A stretch of 64,000 bases of DNA from Acidimicrobiales bacterium (GTDB lineage: Bacteria; Actinomycetota; Acidimicrobiia; Acidimicrobiales; VFJN01), in contig DATHJB010000170.1 of NCBI GenBank assembly GCA_035316325.1, forward strand, positions 62,001-126,000, read 5' to 3'. Shown piece after piece: positions 30,183 to 38,377 of the stretch. The notes below the pieces were generated by a model. That model ran no database searches. It saw only the letters and a list, made by a program, of their open reading frames with translations, and was not told the origin of the DNA. The stretch's first letter is position 1, and the number at the start of each line of letters is the position of its first letter. The position numbers were made by a program, and so were the translations under genes.

Positions 30183-30211
30183 GTCGGTCACCGGGTCAAC
30201 CGGTGACCGAC
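30183..30211 (-). other. Intercistronic hairpin at the binding-protein stop codon
   Basis: GTCGGTCACCGG (30183-30194) pairs perfectly with CCGGTGACCGAC (30200-30211), 5-base loop. On the minus strand it covers the last codons and stop (30198-30196) of the binding-protein gene, before oppB. Hairpins here usually stabilise the upstream message or reduce read-through, so that the binding protein is made in excess over the permease. Confidence 0.6.
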
Positions 30212-31731
30212 ATCTCCTTCACGAGGAGCTTGGCGTCGACCCGAGGCGCCCATTCGAGCTGCTCGGACAGGCCGTAGAGGTCCTCGTTGTTGACCAGCCA
30301 GACGAAGTACGCCTGGTCGTAGGCCAGCGAGACCGCCTCGTTGTAGATGGGCACCCGGGCGTCGGCGTCGAGCTCGGACCGGGCCTGGTCGATGAGCGTG
30401 GCGAGCTCCTCGTCGCTGTTCGACGATCCGACGCCGCCGGCCTGGTAGAAGGTCGACAGCTGGCGGTCGGCGTCGAGCAGGTCGTTCGAGCTCGACACGA
30501 AGATGGCGTCGGCCCGGCTCTCCCGGTCGAAGAGCACGTCGAGGTACTCGTCGAAGCCGGGGGTCTGCAGGTCGACCGTGAGGCCGGCCTCGGTCCAGTA
30601 GCTGGCGACGGCTTCGACCAGCTCCCGGTCGTTGAGCCAGCGGCCCGACGACTCGCCCACCAGCGTGATGGTCTCGCCGGCGACGCCGGCGTCCTCGATG
30701 AGCGACTTGGCCTCGTCGGGGTCGTAGGCGTAGGGCTCGAGGTCCTCGTCGAAGCCGACGATCGACGAGCTGAGCAGCTGGCCGGGGTCGACCTCGGCGT
30801 GGCCGCCGTAGACCTGCTCGACGATGGCCTCCTTGTCGACCGCCAGGTTGAGCGCCGTGCGGACGTTCGGGTCGGCGGTCACGCCGGCGTCGGCGTTGAG
30901 GATGACGATTGGGTGCTCCTGGCCCTGGACCTGGGCGAACGCGGGCGCCTGCTCGACGTCGTGGGGAGCGAGGTTGGTGATGAGGTCGTACTGACCCGAC
31001 TTGAGCCCGGCGAGCCGAGTGCCGGCCTCGGTGACGAACTCGTAGTTCACCGTGTCGACCTCGGGGGCGTCGCCCCAGTAGTCGGCGTTGGCCTCGAGCG
31101 TGAGCGCCGAGCCCGGCTCGTAGGAGTCGAACGTGTAGGGACCGGTGCCCACCGGCTCGTCGCTGAGGTCCTCGACCTCGGCGGCGGTGGTCGGGATCAT
31201 CTTCAGCCAGTACATGCGGGCCGGCAGCACGCCGTCGGGCTCAGCGGTGGTGATCTGCACCGTCGTGTCGTCCACCTTGGTCGCACCGGTGAGCGAGCTG
31301 AAGAAGCCGTCGAGGTCGGTCTGGGCGTCGGCCACCAGTCCGACGATCCGCTCGACGGAGGCGACGACCGAGTCGGCGTCGAACGCCGAGTCGTCGTGGA
31401 AGGTGACGCCCTCCTGGAGCGTGAACTCCCAGGTGGTGTCGTCGACCTGGGTGGGCAGCTCGGTGGCGAGGCCGGGTTGCAGCTCGCCCTCGGGGCTGCG
31501 GGTGAGCAGGGTCTCGTAGATGTTGTCGTTGATGGCCCGCTCGCCACCGTCGTCCACGAGGTAGGGGTCGAGGGAAGTGGGCTCGGAGCCGAGCGCGATG
31601 GTGATCTCGGCAGCGTCGCCGCTCGAGTCCCCGCCGTCTCCGCTGCCGCCCGAGTCGTCGTCGTCTCCGCAGCCGGCGGCCAAGATGCCACCGATGACGA
31701 GGACGGCGGCGAGGCGCTGTCGATTCCTCAC
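30196..31731 (-). CDS. ABC transporter substrate-binding lipoprotein, family 5
   Basis: 511 residues. Lipoprotein signal MRNRQRLAAVLVIGGILAAG with Cys at the cleavage site, then a D/S/G-rich linker. Body is the OppA/DppA-type family 5 fold: ALGSEPTSLDPYLVDDGGER, TWEFTLQEGVTFHDDSAFDA, VGTGPYTFDSYEPGSALTLE, NADYWGDAPEVDTVNY, ALNLAVDKEAIVEQVYGG. It captures substrate outside the cell for OppBCDF. Family 5 ligands include peptides, nickel chelates and other small molecules; the ligand cannot be read. First gene of its operon; divergent from a GntR gene. Confidence 0.92.
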   Translation of the reverse strand: MRNRQRLAAVLVIGGILAAGCGDDDDSGGSGDGGDSSGDAAEITIALGSEPTSLDPYLVDDGGERAINDNIYETLLTRSPEGELQPGLATELPTQVDDTTWEFTLQEGVTFHDDSAFDADSVVASVERIVGLVADAQTDLDGFFSSLTGATKVDDTTVQITTAEPDGVLPARMYWLKMIPTTAAEVEDLSDEPVGTGPYTFDSYEPGSALTLEANADYWGDAPEVDTVNYEFVTEAGTRLAGLKSGQYDLITNLAPHDVEQAPAFAQVQGQEHPIVILNADAGVTADPNVRTALNLAVDKEAIVEQVYGGHAEVDPGQLLSSSIVGFDEDLEPYAYDPDEAKSLIEDAGVAGETITLVGESSGRWLNDRELVEAVASYWTEAGLTVDLQTPGFDEYLDVLFDRESRADAIFVSSSNDLLDADRQLSTFYQAGGVGSSNSDEELATLIDQARSELDADARVPIYNEAVSLAYDQAYFVWLVNNEDLYGLSEQLEWAPRVDAKLLVKEMSVTG

Positions 31732-31756
31732 GTTGCGTCTCTCCTACTGTGAGTCT

Positions 31757-31794
31757 CCCGGTCACCGATGACCGGGATGTTCTCGGTATACAAT
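31757..31794. promoter_or_regulatory. Divergent operator region between importer and GntR gene
   Basis: Two elements. A 20-base palindrome CCCGGTCAccgaTGACCGGG (31757-31776) is perfect in its 8-base arms. GGTATACAAT (31785-31794) resembles sites at 50181-50192 and 47502-47513 (reverse). The second element also contains TACAAT, which could be a -10 box of the GntR gene, so operator and promoter may overlap. Confidence 0.5.
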
Positions 31795-31818
31795 CGACAA
31801 CAGACGGAGTCAACCTCT

Positions 31819-32523
31819 ATGACCCGTCTGAACGCAACGTTCACGCAAGGGAAACAACGGATGGTCGACGCCCACGCCCGTGCCCGCCCCATAGGTCAGA
31901 TCCACCAACCGCTGCGCGAGGCGGTGCAGGACGCGATCCGCGCCGCCATCGTCGACGGGCGCTATCCCCAGGGAGAGCGCCTGCTGGAGGACCAGCTCGC
32001 CCACGAGCTGGACGTCTCCCGCAACCCCGTGCGCGAGGCGCTGCAGGCGCTCGCCACCGAGGGCTTCGTGGTGATCGAACCCCGCCGGGGCGCACGGGTG
32101 GCATCGGTGTCGCCCGAGCGCGCCGGCGAGCTGTTCGAGGTGCGCGAGGTGCTGGAGGGCCTTGCCGCCCGGTTGGCCGCCTCCCGGCGGACGCCCGAGC
32201 AGCTGGCGGTGCTGGAGGACATCGTCGCCGAGGGCTCACGCCTCGTCGACGCCGGGCGCCTCGGCGAGCTGCCCGAGCTCAACACCCGGTTCCACGCCGC
32301 GCTGCAGGCCGCCGCCGCCAACGGGATGCTCACCGACGTGCTGGGCCGCCTCGGCCCCATCGTCACGTGGGTCTACGCCCACCGCATCGCCGAGCGCTCG
32401 ACCTACTCGTGGACCGAGCACGCCGCCATCGTCGAAGCGATCGCCGCCGGCGACGCCGACCTGGCCCACCGGCGGGCCTGCACCCACATCGCCGCCGCCC
32501 GCGCCGCCTACCTCACCGGCTGA
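31819..32523 (+). CDS. GntR-family regulator (FCD type) 2
   Basis: 234 residues from ATG 31819 (GGAG site 9 bases upstream); ATG 31861 is also possible and would remove 14 residues. DNA-binding domain: PLREAVQDAIRAAIVDGRYP, ELDVSRNPVREALQALATEG, FVVIEPRRGARVASV. FCD domain follows (ELFEVREVLEGLAARLAA, LNTRFHAALQAAAANGML). Divergent from the importer operon; convergent with the eight-gene catabolic operon. Likely local regulator of the importer and perhaps of other units sharing the TATACAA site. Confidence 0.9.
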   Translation: MTRLNATFTQGKQRMVDAHARARPIGQIHQPLREAVQDAIRAAIVDGRYPQGERLLEDQLAHELDVSRNPVREALQALATEGFVVIEPRRGARVASVSPERAGELFEVREVLEGLAARLAASRRTPEQLAVLEDIVAEGSRLVDAGRLGELPELNTRFHAALQAAAANGMLTDVLGRLGPIVTWVYAHRIAERSTYSWTEHAAIVEAIAAGDADLAHRRACTHIAAARAAYLTG

Positions 32524-32537
32524 GGTGCCCCGACGAA

Positions 32538-32580
32538 ATTGCGTGGGAGGTGGCCCCAGGACGACCACCTGCCACGCAAT
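32538..32580. terminator. Bidirectional hairpin terminator
   Basis: The 16-base arm 32538-32553 (ATTGCGTGGGAGGTGG) pairs with 32565-32580 (CCACCTGCCACGCAAT) with one mismatch; loop 11 bases. It lies between the convergent ends of the GntR gene and nadX. The outer CGAAATTGCG is also found at the hairpin near 51679. Confidence 0.75.
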
Positions 32581-32588
32581 ATCGGGTC

Positions 32589-33392
32589 TCAGGCGCCGAC
32601 GATGAGCCGGGCGTCGCGGTCGGCGAGGGCGCGGAGGACGGCGTAGGGGGTGACGGCGCTGGTGCGGGGGTTGGCCGACGGGGTGTTCTCGACGGTCAGC
32701 TCGTAACGGCCGGCGTCGGCCTCGACCTCGATGCGGTGCCGGACCCGGGCGGCCTCGGCCTCGGCGACGATGTCGACGTGGGTGGCGTCGAAGCCGGTCG
32801 TCGCCAGGGCCAGTGTGGCGGCCACGTTGGACGAGTCGGGGAAGCGCCGGACGGCGTCGCGGGCGGAGCCGGAGAACACGGTGTGGGGGTGGCGGGAGCG
32901 GAGGAGCTGTGCCCGCTCGTCGTCGGACATCCACGGTCGCTCCAGCGCCTGGGGACGCTTCACCGTGGTCAGCCGCACCGAGTGGACCGGGCCCATCAGC
33001 GCGGCGGCCCGCAGCAGGTCCAGCCCGCCGATCGCCCCGGACGACAGCAGCACCCGCCCCCGGCCCTCGTGGGTGTCGCAGAGGTGGGCGCGCAGCCGGT
33101 CGTCCACCAGGGCGCCGACGCTCACCACCAGCAGGTCGACCCCGGCGTCGACCACCGCCGGCCCGTGGTCGGCCAGCGCCTGGGCGCCGGCGGCCTCGAC
33201 CACGACGTCGCTGCGGTCGACCAGCTCGCCGATCGACGCCACCAGCAGGTCGAGCCCGGCCGCGACCACCGTGGGCCCGGAGCGTCGCAGCACCCCGGCG
33301 AGGCGGCAGCCAGGCACCTCGCCCCGCGCGAGCGCCTCGGCCACGACCGAGCCGATGGCCCCCGCGCCGATCACACCCACCGCGGCCGTCAT
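32589..33392 (-). CDS. nadX: Aspartate dehydrogenase-like protein
   Basis: 267 residues from ATG 33392, overlapping the dioxygenase stop. Rossmann motif VGVIGAGAIGSVVAEAL at the N-terminus, and the DUF108 domain marks LLSSGAIGGLDLLRAAALMG, VRLTTVKRP, VFSGSARDAVRRFPDSSNVA. Known members convert aspartate to iminosuccinate with NAD(P). In this setting, far from NAD genes and last in a ring-degradation operon, it more probably reduces or oxidises an amino/imino intermediate of the pathway; that is inference. Confidence 0.8.
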   Translation of the reverse strand: MTAAVGVIGAGAIGSVVAEALARGEVPGCRLAGVLRRSGPTVVAAGLDLLVASIGELVDRSDVVVEAAGAQALADHGPAVVDAGVDLLVVSVGALVDDRLRAHLCDTHEGRGRVLLSSGAIGGLDLLRAAALMGPVHSVRLTTVKRPQALERPWMSDDERAQLLRSRHPHTVFSGSARDAVRRFPDSSNVAATLALATTGFDATHVDIVAEAEAARVRHRIEVEADAGRYELTVENTPSANPRTSAVTPYAVLRALADRDARLIVGA

Positions 33393-34498
33393 GGGTCGGG
33401 CGCCCCTCGGGCCCGCCGGACCAGGTCGACCTGGAGGCGGGCCAGGAAGCCGAGCAGGGGATGGACGCCGAGGTCGCGGAGAGCCGGCTCGTCGAGGCCG
33501 ACGAGGGCGAGGCGTTCGGCGTCGCTCAGCGGGTAGCGGTCGACGAACCCGGCGGGGTCGTCGAGGAACGCGTCGGTGGCGTCGGGCTCGGAGCGGAGGG
33601 CGTACAGGGCCTCGTAGAGCGGCAGCCGGGCCGGGTCGGGCATGGGGTAGTGCAGCGGCTCGGCGCCCGAGTCGCCGTCGCGGTCGCCATCGCCGTCGCC
33701 CTTCGTCCACGCCGCGATGGCGTAGGTGTGGTGCCACGACGGCTCCACGGCCACCTCGTCGGGGACGACCTCGCCGACGGCGCCCGCCAGGATCAGCCAC
33801 GAGCGGGCCTCGACGTTGCCGGTGCGGTCGAGGGCGTCGTCGTCGAGCGCCAGCAGGGCACGGAGGTTGCCGGCGGCGATGCGCTCGACCAGGGCCCGGT
33901 CGCCGGCGACGTCGGGCTCGGAGTAGCGGTCGGTGCCGGGGTAGTGCGACAGACCGCCGCTGGCGACGACGACGGCCCGCACGTCGAGCTCCTCCAGCGC
34001 CCGGCGCAGCGCGACCCCGAAGGCGTAGCAGCGGTCGCCGCTGGGCTGCGGCGGCAGGTAGCTGTTCACGAAGATCGGCAGCACCGCCGTCTCGGGCCCG
34101 AAGCCGCAGAAGGTGAGCGGGATGCCGAACTCGTAGCCGATCGTGGCGTTCATCGAGTAGGCCGGGTCGAACCCCTGGCCCTGCAGCGAGCGCAGCACGG
34201 CGGCCGCGGTGCCCGACGGGACGGGCCAGGCGAAGTCACGGCCGGCGAAGGTGCCCTTGGCCTCGGGCCCGCACAGCACGGTGAACGAGGGGACGCAGTG
34301 GAGGGCGAAGTTGTCGAGGTGGTCGTTGGCGACGACCACCACCAGGTCGGGGCCCAGCGCCCGCAGCCGTTCGCCGACGCCGGCCATGCAGTCGTGCACC
34401 CGCTGCACCTGGGCGTGGTCCTCGGTGTCGGGCAGGGTGAAGAACTGGGGTGCGTGCGGCACCGCCGCCGCCCCCACGACACCCCCTCGGCGGCTCAC
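33389..34498 (-). CDS. Class III extradiol dioxygenase, LigB-LigA fusion
   Basis: 369 residues from GTG 34498 (GTGA overlap with the upstream gene). Residues 1-~270 are a LigB-type catalytic domain: VPHAPQF (first metal His), VVANDHLDNFAL (second His), VVVASGGLSHYPGT (catalytic His), and later EPSWHHTYAIAAW. Residues ~285-369 are a LigA-type small subunit (LYEALYALRSEP, DPAGFVDRYPLSDAERLALV). Two-subunit protocatechuate 4,5-dioxygenases carry these as separate chains; gallate dioxygenases carry a fusion. It opens a catechol-like or hydroxylated heteroaromatic ring using Fe(II) and O2. The substrate cannot be named. Confidence 0.85.
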   Translation of the reverse strand: MSRRGGVVGAAAVPHAPQFFTLPDTEDHAQVQRVHDCMAGVGERLRALGPDLVVVVANDHLDNFALHCVPSFTVLCGPEAKGTFAGRDFAWPVPSGTAAAVLRSLQGQGFDPAYSMNATIGYEFGIPLTFCGFGPETAVLPIFVNSYLPPQPSGDRCYAFGVALRRALEELDVRAVVVASGGLSHYPGTDRYSEPDVAGDRALVERIAAGNLRALLALDDDALDRTGNVEARSWLILAGAVGEVVPDEVAVEPSWHHTYAIAAWTKGDGDGDRDGDSGAEPLHYPMPDPARLPLYEALYALRSEPDATDAFLDDPAGFVDRYPLSDAERLALVGLDEPALRDLGVHPLLGFLARLQVDLVRRARGAPDP

Positions 34499-35034
34499 GC
34501 CCGCCCCCCGATCGTGACGGCGGTACCGGCGTCGGCGGTGATGGTGCCCAGGTCGGCGGCGGCCCGGGTGATGGCCCGGACGATGTTGACGTAGCCGGTG
34601 CAGCGACACAGGTTCCCGCCCAGCTCGTGACGGATGTCGTCGGGCGTGGCGTCGGGGCGGCGGGTGACGACGTCGACCGCCGTCATCAACATCCCGGAGG
34701 TGCAGAAGCCGCACTGGAGGCCGTGCTCGGCGGCGAACGCCTCCCGGACGGCATCGGCCACGGGACCGGCGAGGCCCTCGACGGTCACGACGTCGCTCCC
34801 GTCGCAGGCGGCGGCGAGAGTGATGCACGACCGCACCGGCCGGTCGTCGACCAGCACCGTGCAGGCCCCGCAGACCCCGTGCTCGCAGCCGAGGTGGGTG
34901 CCGGTGAGGTGCAGCCGCTCCCGCAGGGCGTCGGCCAGCGACAGCCGACCGGGCACCTGCAGCTCGTGCACAGCGCCGTTCACCCTCACCCGCACGGCGG
35001 TGCCGGGATCAGGAGCTGTGTCGTCGTCGGTCAT
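34495..35034 (-). CDS. Molybdenum hydroxylase, [2Fe-2S] subunit (CoxS-like)
   Basis: 179 residues. First cluster of the plant type: HLGCEHGVCGACTVLVDD, with a fourth Cys in RSCITLA. Second cluster in the helical domain: QCGFCTSGML and LCRCTGYVNI. All eight Cys are present. It passes electrons between the molybdenum and FAD subunits. The gene overlaps those for the FAD subunit and the dioxygenase. The C-terminus has a ~20 residue Thr/Ala/Gly tail. Confidence 0.94.
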   Translation of the reverse strand: MTDDDTAPDPGTAVRVRVNGAVHELQVPGRLSLADALRERLHLTGTHLGCEHGVCGACTVLVDDRPVRSCITLAAACDGSDVVTVEGLAGPVADAVREAFAAEHGLQCGFCTSGMLMTAVDVVTRRPDATPDDIRHELGGNLCRCTGYVNIVRAITRAAADLGTITADAGTAVTIGGRA

Positions 35035-35810
35035 GCAGCCTCCCTCTGGCGGGCCTGGTCGAGGGCGCGGGCGATGGTCACCCCGTGGAGGTGGCGCTCG
35101 TACGCGTCACCGTCGGGCAGTGCGGCGAGGTCGTCGGGGTCGACCCGTAGCGGCACCGATGCCGCCGCCCCCAGCCACACCTCGGCCCGGCCGTCGGCGG
35201 CGACGATCGCCACCGCCAGCGACTCCGCGAACTCGCCCGGTTTGCGGGCGGACTTGGCGAACCCCCAGCGCGACCCCGGCGCCAGGCGCGGCACGTCGAC
35301 GGCGACCACGGCCTCGTCGTCGTCGAGGGCGTTGGTGAAGAAGCCCTGCACGAACTCGGTGGCCGGCACGACGCGCTCGCCCCGCTCGGCCGATCGCACG
35401 ACGACCCCGGCTCCGAGGGCGGCCATCACCACCGGCCACTCCGCCGAGCTGTCGGCGTGGGCCAGGCTGCCGCCGAGCGTCCCCCGGTTGCGGATCGCCC
35501 GGTAGCCGATGCCCCCGGCGACCGCCCGCAGCAGGCCGTCGGCGGCGTCGGGCACCAGCGCGTCCTCGAACCACGAGTGCACGACGCCGGCCCCGTACCG
35601 GATCCGGTCGGGCGCCTCGGTCACGTCGGCCAGCTCCGCCACCCGCCCGATGTCGACGACCACGGCCGGCTGCGCCAACCGCATGTTCAGCAGCGGCACC
35701 AGGCTCTGCCCGCCCGACATCAGCTTCGCGTCGTCGCCGTGCTCCGCCAGCAACGCCAGGGCCTCGTCGGTCGACTCCGCCCGCCGGTATGTGAACGGCG
35801 CCGGCTTCAC
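35031..35810 (-). CDS. Molybdenum hydroxylase, FAD subunit (CoxM-like)
   Basis: 259 residues from GTG 35810 (GTGA overlap with the large subunit). FAD-site strings: LMSGGQSLVPLLNMRLAQP and GTLGGSLAHADSSAEWPVV with the preceding YRAIRNR. C-terminal domain of the family follows. The large reading frame upstream in this frame is antisense-like noise. Second of three subunits. Confidence 0.93.
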   Translation of the reverse strand: MKPAPFTYRRAESTDEALALLAEHGDDAKLMSGGQSLVPLLNMRLAQPAVVVDIGRVAELADVTEAPDRIRYGAGVVHSWFEDALVPDAADGLLRAVAGGIGYRAIRNRGTLGGSLAHADSSAEWPVVMAALGAGVVVRSAERGERVVPATEFVQGFFTNALDDDEAVVAVDVPRLAPGSRWGFAKSARKPGEFAESLAVAIVAADGRAEVWLGAAASVPLRVDPDDLAALPDGDAYERHLHGVTIARALDQARQREAA

Positions 35811-38221
35811 GCCGCCCCCTCGATGGCTTCCCACACCCGGCGGGGGGTGAGAGGGGTCTGGGTGATGGAGACGCCGAGGGTGTGGAGGGCGTCGGTGACG
35901 GCGTTGGCGATGGCGGCGGGTGGGGCGATGGCGCCGCCCTCGCCCATCCCCTTCATGCCGAGCACCGTGAACGGCGACAGGGTCTCGAGGTGGGCGATCT
36001 TGATGTCGGGGATCTCCGTGGCCCCCGGCAGCAGGTAGTCCATGAAGGTGGTGGCCTGGGGCTGGCCCTCGTCGTCGAAGGTCGACTCCTCCAGCAGCGC
36101 CGTGCCGATGCCCTGGGCGACGCCGCCGTGGATCTGCCCGTCGACGATCATCGGGTTCACCACCCGCCCGCAGTCCTCGGCGACGGCGTAGTCGAGCAGC
36201 GCCACCTGCCCGGTGTCGAGGTCGACCTCCACCACGGCGGCGTGGGTCGACGAGGCGAACGTGCCCGTCTCGACCGACGGCCGGTAGCGGTCGGTCACCT
36301 CCAGGCACGGGTCGATCTCGCGGGGCAGCCGCTCCATGTGGAGGTAGGCGGCGTCGGCGACCTCGGCCAGCGACACCTCGCCGGCCGGCCCCCGCACGGC
36401 GCCGTCGACCAGCGCCAGTTCGTCGGCCGGGCAGCCCAGCAGGTGGGCGGCGATCGCCACGACCTTGGCGGCCAGCTGCTCGCAGGCCCGGTAGGTGGCC
36501 CCGCCGGCCATCACCATCGACCGGGAGGCGAACGTGCCCATCCCGTAGGGCGCGGTCTCGGTGTCGCCGTGCAGGACATGGACGGTGGCGGGGTCGATGC
36601 CCAGCACCTCGCTCGCCACCTGGGCCAGCGTGGTCTCCAACCCCTGACCGTGTGACTGGATGCCCACCTTCACGGTGAGGGCCCCCGAGGGGTCGATCAC
36701 CGCGGTCGCCGACTCGAACCCGAACGTGACCGGCAGCCCCCGCGACACCCACTCGGCCTGACCGTGGGCGGTCTGCTCCGTGTAGGAGGCGTACCCCACC
36801 CCGAGCCGTCGCCGGCCGGTCCCGTCCGCCGCCTGGCGGGCCCGGACGGCGTCGTGCTCGATCAATCCTGAGGCGGCATCGACCGTGGCCGCGTAGTCGC
36901 CGCTGTCGTAGACCTTCCCCGTCACCGACGTGTAGGGGAACTCGTCGGGGCGGACCATGTTGCGGGCGCGGACGTCGCGGGCCTCGAGCCCCAGCGCCAG
37001 GGCCACCTCGTCGATCGTGCGCTCGATGGCGAAGCACGCGCCCGGCCGGGCGACCCCCCGGTACGGCCCGAGCGGGGGCTTGTTGGTGGCGACCGTGGTG
37101 GCGACGTAGCGGTAGTCCCGCAGCCGGTACGGCCCAGGGATGATGCCGGCGGCCATCCCCGCCTCCATCGCCGCCGTCCACGGCCAGACGGAGTACGCCC
37201 CCGAGTCGACCATGATCCGGGCGTCGATCCCGAGCAGCTCGCCGTCGGCCCGGGCGTGCGCGGTCATCTCGTACCGGTGCTCACGGGCCTGGGCGGAGCC
37301 GACCAGGTGCTCCCAGCGATCCTCGATCCAGCGGACCGGGCGCTCCACGAGCAGCGCCAGGGCACACAGCGCCACCTCCTCGGGATACAGGTTGTTCTTG
37401 ATCCCGAAGCCGCCGCCCACGTCGGGGGCGACCACCCGCAGCCGGTGCTCGGCCAGGCCGAGCTGCTGGGCCAGCACCGACCGGATGACATGGGGGAACT
37501 GCGTGGAGCTGTGGAGGACGAGCTGGTCGAGCCGACCGTCGTAGTGGGCGACGCAGCCCCGGGTCTCCAGCGGCACGCCGGCTTGGCGGCCCATCCGGTA
37601 CGAGCGGGTGATGGTGAGGTCGGCCTCGGCCGCCGCGGCGCGGAGGTCGCCCACCGAGGTGGTGGTCTCCAGGAACCGGTTGTCGGGCCAGTGCTCGTGG
37701 ACCAGCGGCGACTCCGGCCGCAGCGCCGCCTCCATGTCGACCACGGCCGGGAGCGGGTCGACGTCGACGAACACCTCGGCGGCCCGGTCCTCGGCGTCGG
37801 CCCGGTCGGTGCCCAGCACGGCGACGACCGGCTCGCCGACGAACCGCACCTTCCCCTCGGCCAGGATCGGGTACTCGGAGCTGCGGAAGTCGGGGTGCTT
37901 GGCGTCGGCGACGATGGGCCGGGCCAGCGGCCGCAGGTCATCGGCCGTGAAGGCCTGGACGCCGCCCGGCGCGTCGATCCCGACCAGGCGCCCGTGGGCC
38001 ACCTGGCTGCGGACGAAGGCGACCTCCAGCATCCCGGGCAGCACCACGTCGGCGACGAAGTGACCCTGCCCCCGCAGGTGCCGACGGTCCTCGTTGCGCC
38101 GCTGCCGGGCCCCGACCCCACCCGGCCGCACCACCCGAGCCGCTCGTCCACCCGCCGGCACCACCCCCGCTTCGGCTGTCGCGCCGGCGGGGGCGGTGGG
38201 CTGGGCCTCGGTCAGCCCCAT
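35807..38221 (-). CDS. Molybdenum hydroxylase, large subunit (CoxL-like)
   Basis: 804 residues from ATG 38221. Family marks: YRMGRQAGVPLETRGCVAHY, VVAPDVGGGFGIKNNLYPEE, GPYRGVARPGACFAIER, TVKVGIQSHGQGLETTLAQV, GTFASRSMVMAGGATYRAC, and the catalytic-Glu region VLGMKGMGEGGAIAPPAA. The active-site loop is PYRGVARP and lacks the Cys of form I CO dehydrogenase (AYRCSFR), so it is a hydroxylase of other substrates. These enzymes insert water oxygen next to a ring nitrogen or at an aldehyde. Overlaps the small Cys protein gene by 10 bases. Confidence 0.92.
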   Translation of the reverse strand: MGLTEAQPTAPAGATAEAGVVPAGGRAARVVRPGGVGARQRRNEDRRHLRGQGHFVADVVLPGMLEVAFVRSQVAHGRLVGIDAPGGVQAFTADDLRPLARPIVADAKHPDFRSSEYPILAEGKVRFVGEPVVAVLGTDRADAEDRAAEVFVDVDPLPAVVDMEAALRPESPLVHEHWPDNRFLETTTSVGDLRAAAAEADLTITRSYRMGRQAGVPLETRGCVAHYDGRLDQLVLHSSTQFPHVIRSVLAQQLGLAEHRLRVVAPDVGGGFGIKNNLYPEEVALCALALLVERPVRWIEDRWEHLVGSAQAREHRYEMTAHARADGELLGIDARIMVDSGAYSVWPWTAAMEAGMAAGIIPGPYRLRDYRYVATTVATNKPPLGPYRGVARPGACFAIERTIDEVALALGLEARDVRARNMVRPDEFPYTSVTGKVYDSGDYAATVDAASGLIEHDAVRARQAADGTGRRRLGVGYASYTEQTAHGQAEWVSRGLPVTFGFESATAVIDPSGALTVKVGIQSHGQGLETTLAQVASEVLGIDPATVHVLHGDTETAPYGMGTFASRSMVMAGGATYRACEQLAAKVVAIAAHLLGCPADELALVDGAVRGPAGEVSLAEVADAAYLHMERLPREIDPCLEVTDRYRPSVETGTFASSTHAAVVEVDLDTGQVALLDYAVAEDCGRVVNPMIVDGQIHGGVAQGIGTALLEESTFDDEGQPQATTFMDYLLPGATEIPDIKIAHLETLSPFTVLGMKGMGEGGAIAPPAAIANAVTDALHTLGVSITQTPLTPRRVWEAIEGAA

Positions 38222-38367
38222 CGCTCGTCGATGGCGGCGGCCTCGTCGACCGTGAACTTCCGCCTGTCGTAGGGGCATTCCAGCTGCACGTCGGCGTGCC
38301 GGATGCCGTAGTCGACCGAGAACGCCTTGCCGCAGCCCGGGCACGTCACCCAGAAGATCCGTTGCAT
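38212..38367 (-). CDS. Small Cys-rich (zinc-ribbon-like) protein, 51 aa
   Basis: A short gene between ubiD and the molybdenum large subunit. It starts with ATG 38367, ten bases after the ubiD stop, and ends TGA 38214-38212 inside the next start. It reads MQRIFWVTCPGCGKAFSVDY, then GIRHADVQLECPYDRRKF and a helical end with DEAAAIDERWG. Cys9, Cys12 and Cys31, with His24 or Asp34, could hold a zinc or iron. In position and style it recalls the small D subunits (VdcD/YclD) of hydroxyarylic acid decarboxylases that sit next to UbiD-type catalytic subunits, but the sequence similarity is only general. Confidence 0.75.
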   Translation of the reverse strand: MQRIFWVTCPGCGKAFSVDYGIRHADVQLECPYDRRKFTVDEAAAIDERWG

Positions 38368-38377
38368 GCCGGTCCCT

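Noticed and set aside
32813-34594. Large plus-strand frames opposite the dioxygenase and nadX genes
   Set aside because: They run antisense to genes with clear domains and show Arg-rich, domain-free translations.
35807-38221. Annotation as aerobic CO dehydrogenase because of CoxL/M/S/G likeness
   Set aside because: The active-site loop lacks the Cys of form I enzymes, and the neighbours are aromatic-degradation genes.
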